Shown here one piece after another: positions 57,877-64,000 of a DNA stretch of 64,000 nt; position 1 is the first letter of the stretch, and each line of letters starts with the position of its first letter. A model generated the notes under the pieces. The model was not told the DNA's origin. It did not search any database and worked only from the letters and a program-made list of their open reading frames with translations. Source of the DNA: Pseudomonas poae (GTDB taxonomy: Bacteria; Pseudomonadota; Gammaproteobacteria; Pseudomonadales; Pseudomonadaceae); contig NZ_JYLI01000016.1 in NCBI RefSeq assembly GCF_001439785.1, positions 62,001 to 126,000 of the forward strand. Reading direction: 5' to 3'. The position numbers and the translations under genes are program-made.

Positions 57877-58608
57877 ATGCGCTTGATCCAGATTATTGCC
57901 GCCGCAGCCATTGCGTTGGTTTCCAGCGTTGCCTTCGCCGATGACGCCGCCGAGCAGACCATTCGCAAGAGCCTGGCCAACCTGCAGCTCGATACGCCCA
58001 TCGAAAGCATCAGCGCCAGCCCCATGGCCGGCTTGTATGAAGTCAAGCTCAAGGGCAGTCGCGTGCTGTACGCCAGTGCCGATGGCCAGTACATCGTCCA
58101 GGGCTACCTGTTCCAGCTCAAGGATGGCAAGCCGGTCAACCTGACCGAGAAAGCCGAACGCCTGGGCGTCTCCAAGTTGATCAACGGCATTCCGGTGGCC
58201 GAGACCGTGGTGTACCCGGCAATCGGCGAGACCAAGACCCACATCACCGTGTTTACCGACACCACCTGCCCGTACTGCCACAAACTGCACGCCGAAGTGC
58301 CGGCGCTGAACAAGCTGGGTGTCGAGGTGCGTTATGTGGCGTTCCCGCGTCAGGGCCTGGGCTCGCCGGGTGACGAGCAGTTGCAGGCGGTCTGGTGCTC
58401 GGCTGACAAGAAAGCCGCCATGGACAAGATGGTCGATGGCAAGGAAATCAAGGCGGCAAAATGTGCCAATCCGGTTTCCAAACAGTTTGCCCTCGGTCAG
58501 TCCATCGGCGTGAACGGTACACCGGCCATCGTTTTGGCTGACGGTCAGGTGATTCCGGGCTACCAGCCGGCACCGCAAGTTGCCAAACTGGCGTTGAATG
58601 CCAAATAA
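57877..58608 (+). CDS. dsbC: Thiol:disulfide interchange protein DsbC
   Basis: 243 residues with a signal peptide ending AFA (about 21). N-terminal dimerisation domain (about 22-95) and thioredoxin domain with active CPYC (FTDTTCPYCHKLH) and the cis-Pro loop GTPAIVLADG. Periplasmic isomerase that reshuffles wrong disulfides. Confidence 0.95.
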   Translation: MRLIQIIAAAAIALVSSVAFADDAAEQTIRKSLANLQLDTPIESISASPMAGLYEVKLKGSRVLYASADGQYIVQGYLFQLKDGKPVNLTEKAERLGVSKLINGIPVAETVVYPAIGETKTHITVFTDTTCPYCHKLHAEVPALNKLGVEVRYVAFPRQGLGSPGDEQLQAVWCSADKKAAMDKMVDGKEIKAAKCANPVSKQFALGQSIGVNGTPAIVLADGQVIPGYQPAPQVAKLALNAK

Positions 58609-58696
58609 ACCAGTATCGTCGTATATTCGACGATCAGGGCTCGCCGCCAAACCTGCGGGCCACTAATTGAAAGCCGCGGTTGTGCGGCTGTTTTCC

Positions 58697-58719
58697 ACGG
58701 CCGACCTAGCGTCGGCCGT
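58697..58719 (+). other. Hairpin in the hom leader
   Basis: ACGGCCGAC-CTAGC-GTCGGCCGT, a perfect 9-bp stem ending 18 nt before the GTG start of hom. There is no T-run and no leader peptide rich in Thr/Ile codons, so a classical attenuator is not supported; it may stabilise the mRNA 5' end or terminate dsbC weakly. Confidence 0.45.
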
Positions 58720-58737
58720 TTCATGGGGAGTTCTTCA

Positions 58738-60042
58738 GTGAAACCGGTCAAAGTAGGCATCTGTGGGTTAGGGACCGTCGGTGGCGGCACCTTCAACGTA
58801 CTTCAGCGCAATGCTGAGGAAATATCCCGCCGTGCAGGTCGCGGGATTGAAGTGGCGCAGATTGCCACGCGTTCGCCAAAGCCTCAGTTCCAAACGACCG
58901 GTATTGCGATTACCAACGACGTCTTCGCTGTTGCCACCAACCCTGAAATCGATATCGTCATCGAGTTGGTGGGCGGGTACACCGTGGCGCGCGAACTGGT
59001 GCTCAAGGCCATCGAAAATGGCAAGCACGTGGTCACTGCCAACAAGGCGCTGATTGCCGTACACGGCAACGAAATATTCGCCAGGGCGCGCGAGAAGGGC
59101 GTGATCGTTGCGTTCGAAGCCGCCGTGGCCGGTGGCATACCGGTGATCAAGGCCATTCGCGAAGGCCTGTCCGCCAACCGCATCAACTGGGTAGCGGGCA
59201 TCATCAACGGCACCGGTAACTTCATCCTCACCGAGATGCGCGAGAAGGGCCGTACCTTTGAGGATGTGCTCGCCGAAGCCCAGGCCCTGGGTTACGCCGA
59301 AGCTGACCCGACCTTTGACGTGGAAGGCATCGACGCGGCCCACAAGCTGACTATCCTGGCCTCCATTGCGTTCGGTATCCCGCTGCAGTTCGATAAGGCC
59401 TACACCGAAGGCATCACCCGGCTGACCACCGCCGACGTGAACTACGCCGAAGCCTTGGGCTACCGCATCAAGCACCTTGGCGTGGCGCGCAGCACCCCGG
59501 CAGGCATCGAGTTGCGTGTGCACCCGACGCTGATCCCGGCTGATCGCCTGATCGCCAACGTCAACGGGGTGATGAATGCCGTGATGGTCAACGGCGACGC
59601 CGCCGGCTCCACCTTGTTCTACGGTGCCGGTGCCGGCATGGAGCCGACCGCCTCGTCGGTGATCGCCGACCTGGTGGACGTGGTCCGCGCCATGACCAGT
59701 GACCCGGAAAACCGCGTGCCGCACCTGGCCTTCCAGCCAGACTCGCTGTCGGCCCACCCGATCCTGCCGATTGAAGCGTGCGAAAGTGCTTACTACCTGC
59801 GCATCCAGGCCCAGGATCATCCGGGCGTGTTGGCCCAGGTGGCCAGCATCCTGTCGGAGCGCGGGATCAACATCGAGTCGATCATGCAGAAGGAAGTCGA
59901 GGAGCAGAACGGCCAGGTGCCGATGATCCTGCTGACCCACCGTGTGCTCGAACGGCATATCAACGAAGCCATCGCCGCCATGGAAGCGTTGCAGGGCGTG
60001 GTTGGTCCGGTGGTACGGATTCGTGTCGAACATCTCAATTAA
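58738..60042 (+). CDS. hom: Homoserine dehydrogenase
   Basis: 434 residues from GTG 58738, set by GGGGAG 7 nt upstream; ATG 58723 would read through that site. NAD(P)-binding VGICGLGTVGGGTFNVL, catalytic region GIINGTGNFILTEM and AEADPTFDVEGIDAAHKL, and a C-terminal ACT domain (about 350-434: YYLRIQAQDHPGVLAQVASI) for threonine feedback. It reduces aspartate semialdehyde to homoserine. Followed by thrC. Confidence 0.96.
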   Translation: MKPVKVGICGLGTVGGGTFNVLQRNAEEISRRAGRGIEVAQIATRSPKPQFQTTGIAITNDVFAVATNPEIDIVIELVGGYTVARELVLKAIENGKHVVTANKALIAVHGNEIFARAREKGVIVAFEAAVAGGIPVIKAIREGLSANRINWVAGIINGTGNFILTEMREKGRTFEDVLAEAQALGYAEADPTFDVEGIDAAHKLTILASIAFGIPLQFDKAYTEGITRLTTADVNYAEALGYRIKHLGVARSTPAGIELRVHPTLIPADRLIANVNGVMNAVMVNGDAAGSTLFYGAGAGMEPTASSVIADLVDVVRAMTSDPENRVPHLAFQPDSLSAHPILPIEACESAYYLRIQAQDHPGVLAQVASILSERGINIESIMQKEVEEQNGQVPMILLTHRVLERHINEAIAAMEALQGVVGPVVRIRVEHLN

Positions 60043-60145
60043 TCAAGCGGCAAGCGTTAACCTGCACGCTGCAAGTAAAAGCAGATCTGCTCCAACTTGC
60101 AGCGTGTAGCCTAAAGCTTGAAGCCCAAACCGAAGGTTTGCCCCC

Positions 60146-61555
60146 ATGCGCTACATCAGTACCCGCGGCCAGGCACCGGCCCTGAATTTCGAAGACGTTT
60201 TACTGACAGGTCTCGCCACTGACGGCGGCCTGTATGTGCCGGAAAACCTGCCACGTTTCACCCAGGAAGAAATCGCTTCATGGGTTGGTCTGCCGTATCA
60301 CGAGCTGGCGTTCCGGGTGATGCGCCCGTTCGTCACGGGTAGCATCCCGGACGCGGACTTCAAGAAGATCCTGGAAGAAACCTACGGCGTGTTTTCCCAC
60401 AGTGCCATCGCACCGTTGCGCCAATTGGACGGCAACGAGTGGGTGCTTGAGCTGTTCCACGGTCCGACCCTGGCGTTCAAGGACTTCGCCCTGCAACTGT
60501 TGGGTCGTCTGCTCGATTACGTGCTGGCAAAGCGCGGCGAGCGCGTGGTCATCATGGGCGCCACCTCCGGTGATACCGGCTCGGCGGCCATCGAAGGCTG
60601 CAAGCACTGCGAGAACGTCGACATTTTCATCCTGCACCCGCACCAGCGCGTGTCGGAGGTGCAACGTCGTCAGATGACCACGATTTTCGGCGAGAACATC
60701 CACAATATCGCCATCGAAGGCAACTTCGATGACTGCCAGGAGATGGTCAAGAACAGCTTTGCCGACCAGAGCTTCCTCAAAGGCACGCGCCTGGTGGCGG
60801 TGAACTCGATCAACTGGGCGCGGATCATGGCCCAGATCGTCTACTACTTCCATGCCTCGCTGCAGTTGGGCGGGCCGGCGCGTTCGGTATCGTTCTCGGT
60901 ACCGACCGGCAACTTCGGCGACATCTTCGCCGGCTACCTGGCGCGCAACATGGGCCTGCCGATCAACCAGTTGATCGTCGCCACCAACCGCAACGACATC
61001 CTGCATCGCTTCATGAGCGGCAACGGGTATGTGAAGGAAACCCTGCACTCCACGCTGTCGCCGTCGATGGACATCATGGTCTCGTCGAACTTCGAGCGCC
61101 TGCTGTTCGATATGCACGGTCGCAATGGTGCCGCCATCGCCGATCTGATGAACACGTTCAGGAGCGGTGGTGGTTTCAGCGTCGAGCAGGAGCGCTGGAC
61201 TGAAACCCGCAAGCTGTTCGATTCCCTGGCGGTGGACGACGCGCAAACCTGCGAAACCATCGCTGAAGTCTATGCCCGGACCGGTGAGCTGCTCGACCCG
61301 CACACTGCCATCGGCGTTAAGGCAGCACGCGAATGCCGTCGCAGCCTGGATATTCCGATGGTGATCCTCGGCACCGCGCACCCGGTCAAATTCCCGGAAG
61401 CGGTGGAGAAGGCCGGCGTTGGCAAGGCGCTGGAGTTGCCCAAGCACATGGCCGACCTGTTTGAGCGTGAAGAGCGCTGCACAGTGCTGGCCAATGACCT
61501 GAAGGCGGTGCAGGCGTTTGTCAGCCAGCATGGCAATCGAAGCAAGCCTTTGTAA
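60146..61555 (+). CDS. thrC: Threonine synthase
   Basis: 469 residues. PLP-dependent: HGPTLAFKDFALQLLG holds the Schiff-base lysine and GATSGDTGSAAIEG the phosphate loop. RYISTRGQAPALNFEDVLLTGLATDGGLYVPE at the start is the long (fungal/gamma) form. It converts phosphohomoserine to threonine, ending the branch begun by hom, 103 bp upstream. Confidence 0.96.
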   Translation: MRYISTRGQAPALNFEDVLLTGLATDGGLYVPENLPRFTQEEIASWVGLPYHELAFRVMRPFVTGSIPDADFKKILEETYGVFSHSAIAPLRQLDGNEWVLELFHGPTLAFKDFALQLLGRLLDYVLAKRGERVVIMGATSGDTGSAAIEGCKHCENVDIFILHPHQRVSEVQRRQMTTIFGENIHNIAIEGNFDDCQEMVKNSFADQSFLKGTRLVAVNSINWARIMAQIVYYFHASLQLGGPARSVSFSVPTGNFGDIFAGYLARNMGLPINQLIVATNRNDILHRFMSGNGYVKETLHSTLSPSMDIMVSSNFERLLFDMHGRNGAAIADLMNTFRSGGGFSVEQERWTETRKLFDSLAVDDAQTCETIAEVYARTGELLDPHTAIGVKAARECRRSLDIPMVILGTAHPVKFPEAVEKAGVGKALELPKHMADLFEREERCTVLANDLKAVQAFVSQHGNRSKPL

Positions 61556-61573
61556 GGCATCCCGCGAAAATCG

Positions 61574-61611
61574 AAACGCCGCTTTCCCATCCCTGGGGCA
61601 GCGGCGTTTTT
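61574..61611 (+). terminator. Intrinsic terminator after thrC
   Basis: AAACGCCGCT ... AGCGGCGTTT, a 10-bp stem with 16-nt loop and T-run, 18 nt beyond the thrC stop. Confidence 0.85.
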
Positions 61612-61639
61612 GTGTGTGGCAGGCCCGGCAGCGTCCTGA

Positions 61640-61861
61640 TTACATAAGCAGTTTGATTGCCACTCCGGTGATTGAAGCGATGGTTGCCACTACGGCCATC
61701 GCCACCCCCATGGGGTACCAGAACGTTTCACAGGTAATCTTCAGTGACTCGGACTTGAGCTTGTCTCGCTCTGCCTGCATGCGTGATATCTCGGCGTAGA
61801 TACGCCTTACATCGGCATGCATCCTCTCCATTGTTGCCTGCTCTTCTTTGTTTTCCACCAT
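61640..61861 (-). CDS. Small coiled-coil plus membrane-helix protein, 73 aa
   Basis: The ATG at 61861 has AAGGA 8 nt upstream. Residues 1-42 (VENKEEQATMERMHADVRRI..., AERDKLKSE) form a charged helix likely to coil; 48-73 (FWYPMGVAMAVVATIASITG) is one membrane segment. No family recognised; the build resembles phage-holin-like or membrane-tethered accessory proteins, but nothing else nearby supports a phage. Confidence 0.6.
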   Translation of the reverse strand: MVENKEEQATMERMHADVRRIYAEISRMQAERDKLKSESLKITCETFWYPMGVAMAVVATIASITGVAIKLLM

Positions 61862-62148
61862 CGTAATCATCCTTCGCAATAGGGGCCTTTTGCCATGCGC
61901 CCAGTCGTGCAGCGCTCACCGAGTATAGGATTCACCTCCAGACTCAACCCCCGGCAAACCCCAAAACAGCAGCCCATTGCGTAATCAGTTATGTGCCGCC
62001 GTTTTTTGCCTGTCATGTTGCAAGCGCATGCTGGTCTCGTCATCCCCCTGCAACCTTTGAAAGACGAAAAAGCGAACTTTCCTACGTCAGAACCAGTCAC
62101 TTAGGATAGATGCAGCACCCGTTAAGACGATTGTTCCCGAACTATTGA
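61862..62148. other. 287-bp gap; no gene seen
   Basis: Divergent region between the small membrane protein and DUF3509 genes; it should hold both promoters. Open frames here are short with no ribosome site. Confidence 0.4.
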
Positions 62149-62160
62149 GTGGTGATCGAG

Positions 62161-62445
62161 ATGGAAAGTATCAGCCTATTGCTCGCAGAAGCACTGAGCC
62201 CTTATCAGGTTACGCTGACCACCTCTGGTGTGCAGGGCGAGAGCCTGGTGACCGTGAAGAATCCTGCCGGCGCTATCGTGGTCGAGCGTGAAGTCGACCC
62301 GTTTCAATTGATGGATAAGCGTTTGCTCGTGGACGTGGTGGATTGCCTGCTGCGCGACATCAAAATTGCCGAAGGGCGCGTGGAACCTTCGGTTATCGCG
62401 GCCTTGCGCAGTGCGGCACAGACACGCGGTGCGGCGCTGGCATGA
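62161..62445 (+). CDS. DUF3509 protein
   Basis: 94 residues from ATG 62161 (a GTG at 62149 adds four residues; neither has a strong ribosome site). MESISLLLAEALSPYQVTLTTSG, VTVKNPAGAIVVEREVDP and LLVDVVDCLLRDIKIAEG are typical of the Pseudomonas DUF3509 family, small cytoplasmic proteins of unknown role. Confidence 0.8.
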   Translation: MESISLLLAEALSPYQVTLTTSGVQGESLVTVKNPAGAIVVEREVDPFQLMDKRLLVDVVDCLLRDIKIAEGRVEPSVIAALRSAAQTRGAALA

Positions 62446-62565
62446 AGAATTGTTTATTGATGGAAACTTCCCACAGCATGCTCGGTCAGATTTTTTAACA
62501 GCAAGAGCAAACATTGTGCTCCGGTGTTTGTGGCTTGTTGTACTGGTCATTGTAAGGCCACGTTT

Positions 62566-62604
62566 AACCCTGAAGTGTCTCCCCACACTTCAGGGTTTCT
62601 TTTT
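62566..62604 (+). terminator. Intrinsic terminator after the DUF3509 gene
   Basis: AACCCTGAAGTGT-CTCCCC-ACACTTCAGGGTT followed by TCTTTTT; a 13-bp perfect stem, 120 nt beyond the stop. Confidence 0.9.
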
Positions 62605-62624
62605 GCCCGCGATTTGTCACTGCG

Positions 62625-63824
62625 TCAGATCGCCCCCTGTTCACGCAGACTGGCAATCGCCGCCGCGTCATAGCCCAGCTCGGTCAGCAATACAGCGTTG
62701 TGCTCGCCCAATTGCGGCCCGACCCATTCGCAGCTGCCCGGCGTGTCCGAAAGCTTGGGCACGATGCCTGGCATCTTGAAGTCCTTGCCGCCCGGCAATT
62801 GCGCCTTGAGGAACATTTCCCGTGCGAGAAACTGCGGATCGCCGAGCATGTCTTCGGCGCTGTAGATTCGGCTGGCAGGCACGTCGGCCTTGTTCAACTG
62901 CTCCACCACCTGCTCCAGCGGCAGCGAATTGACCCAGCGATCGATGACGCCGTACAGTTCGTCGCGACGGCTGTCACGCCCGTCATTGCTGGCCAGTTGC
63001 GGATCGTTCGCCAAGTCTTCACGGCCGATAGCCGACATGAAACGCTTGAAAATCGCGTCGCCGTTGGCGCCGATCTGCACATGCTTGCCGTCGGCGCTGG
63101 TGTGGATCGAGGACGGTGTAATGCCGGGCATGATATTGCCGGTGCGCTCGCGGATAAACCCGAACACATCGAACTCCGGGATCATGCTTTCCATCATGGC
63201 GAAGATGGCTTCATACAGCGCCACATCCACCACTTGGCCCAACCCTCCATTGACCTCACGATGTCGCAACGCCATCAATGCGCCGATCACCGCCCACAGC
63301 GCGGCAATCGAATCGCCGATGGAGATGCCCGTGCGCACTGGCGGTCGGTCCTCGAAGCCGGTGATGTAGCGCAGCCCACCCATGGACTCGCCCACGGCGC
63401 CGAACCCCGGCTGGTCTTTCATCGGCCCGGTCTGGCCAAATCCCGAGAGGCGCACCATCACCAGTTTCGGGTTCAACGCATGCAGGGTCTCCCATCCCAG
63501 CCCGAGCTTTTCCAGCACGCCGGGGCGGAAGTTTTCGATCAGGATGTCGGCGTCTGCCAGCAACTGCTTGAGAATCGCCAGGCCATCAGGGTGTTTGAGG
63601 TTCAGCGTCAGCGACTTCTTGTTGCGCGCCTGCACGAACCACCACAGCGAAGTGCCTTCGTACAGCTTGCGCCATTTACGCAGTGGGTCGCCGCCGTCCG
63701 GCGACTCGACCTTGATCACCTCGGCGCCGAACTCGGCGCAGATACGCGAAGCAAACGGGCCGGCGATGAGGGTGCCGAGTTCGATGACTTTGAGGCCGGC
63801 AAGCGGCTTGGCATTAAACGACAT
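62625..63824 (-). CDS. CaiB/BaiF-family CoA-transferase (class III)
   Basis: 399 residues. LAGLKVIELGTLIAGPFASRICAEFGAEVIKVESPDGGDPLRKW and NLKHPDGLAILKQLLADADILIENFRPGVLEKLGLG are the family signature; GFGQTGPMKDQPGFGAVGESMGGL follows. These enzymes move CoA between carboxylic acids (formyl, succinyl, carnitine types). Substrate not readable. Divergent from the gene at the right edge; no dehydrogenase partner in the window. Confidence 0.88.
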   Translation of the reverse strand: MSFNAKPLAGLKVIELGTLIAGPFASRICAEFGAEVIKVESPDGGDPLRKWRKLYEGTSLWWFVQARNKKSLTLNLKHPDGLAILKQLLADADILIENFRPGVLEKLGLGWETLHALNPKLVMVRLSGFGQTGPMKDQPGFGAVGESMGGLRYITGFEDRPPVRTGISIGDSIAALWAVIGALMALRHREVNGGLGQVVDVALYEAIFAMMESMIPEFDVFGFIRERTGNIMPGITPSSIHTSADGKHVQIGANGDAIFKRFMSAIGREDLANDPQLASNDGRDSRRDELYGVIDRWVNSLPLEQVVEQLNKADVPASRIYSAEDMLGDPQFLAREMFLKAQLPGGKDFKMPGIVPKLSDTPGSCEWVGPQLGEHNAVLLTELGYDAAAIASLREQGAI

Positions 63825-63978
63825 GGTGATCCTTGTCTGCGCTGGGCGGGGAGGGGATGTGATGCTTTTAACATAGGCGCGCCATTCAGGGATAAGGATG
63901 ATGCAGCGCAGGATTCGTTGAATGCGCTCTCCATCGGTTAGACTGGCCGCCTTTCCCTGTCTCTAGAAGCCCGTTCAT

Positions 63979-64000
63979 GGCCCAGCCGTCCACGACCTAC
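63979..64000 (+). CDS. Partial CDS at the right edge, possible YaeQ family
   Basis: ATG at 63979 opens MAQPSTTY, then the window ends. This matches how I recall Pseudomonas YaeQ proteins beginning, but seven codons cannot settle it. Divergent from the CoA-transferase gene. Confidence 0.3.

Noticed and set aside
58697..58719. Threonine attenuator before hom
   Set aside because: The hairpin has no T-run and no Thr/Ile-rich leader peptide, so only a plain hairpin is reported.

Overview
The window looks like a chromosome segment of a fluorescent pseudomonad (Pseudomonas fluorescens group). The DNA is GC-rich. The block mltF-purL-yqfO-nag genes-purT-ffh-rpsP-rimM-trmD-rplS-xerD-dsbC-hom-thrC follows, from memory, the Pseudomonas order. 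The intergenic palindromes are the REP doublets usual in this group, and DUF3509 is a Pseudomonas-type small protein. All names come from reading the translated proteins; no database search was run.

Layout. (1) About 1-12.4 kb, minus strand: a complete contact-dependent inhibition (CDI) operon, cdiB - acyltransferase (cdiC) - cdiA - immunity. The 3031-residue CdiA ends in a PoNe-type PD-(D/E)xK DNase and its neighbour is a PoNi (DUF1911) immunity protein. (2) 12.4-22.5 kb, an accessory region: a 47-residue orphan protein, an AT-rich stretch, three small lipoproteins, a type Va autotransporter, an alpha/beta-hydrolase lipoprotein, a large TerD-like protein, and a two-gene Fic / AbiEi-like toxin-antitoxin candidate. 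(3) 22.5-30.8 kb: a trehalose PTS locus with repressor treR, IIBC treP, phosphotrehalase treC, a LamB-like porin, an EIIA-HPr-EI fusion and a small EIIB-like protein that has lost its phosphorylated cysteine. (4) 30.9-36.8 kb: mltF and purL (divergent) and yqfO. (5) 37.1-44.7 kb: a structured C4-like RNA with a truncated DUF6124 gene, then the GlcNAc operon nagR-nagA-nagB2-(EIIA-HPr-EI)-nagE. (6) 44.8-52.9 kb: L,D-transpeptidase, two NUDIX enzymes, gamma-carbonic anhydrase, DUF1289, a VUT transporter, purT, an MHS-type MFS carrier, a CNNM/CorC protein and a CcsA-like protein. (7) 53-62.6 kb: ffh, the rpsP-rimM-trmD-rplS operon, xerD, dsbC, hom, thrC, a small coiled-coil membrane protein and DUF3509. 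(8) 62.6-64 kb: a CaiB/BaiF CoA-transferase and the first codons of another gene.

How the genes work together. Both sugar loci carry their own EIIA-HPr-EI fusion, so each has a self-contained phosphoryl chain from PEP to its IIBC permease: trehalose-6-P goes on to TreC, GlcNAc-6-P to NagA and then the SIS-type deaminase. Each has a GntR/HutC-type repressor and a visible pair of mirrored operator-like repeats. The CDI operon forms one contact-killing system: CdiB exports CdiA, CdiC probably acylates it, the CdiA tail is a DNase, and the last gene protects the producer. The most unusual features are the PoNe/PoNi CDI system, the Fic/AbiEi pair, the degenerate EIIB modules shared by both PTS loci, the C4-like RNA, and a promoter-hairpin unit upstream of the TerD-like gene.
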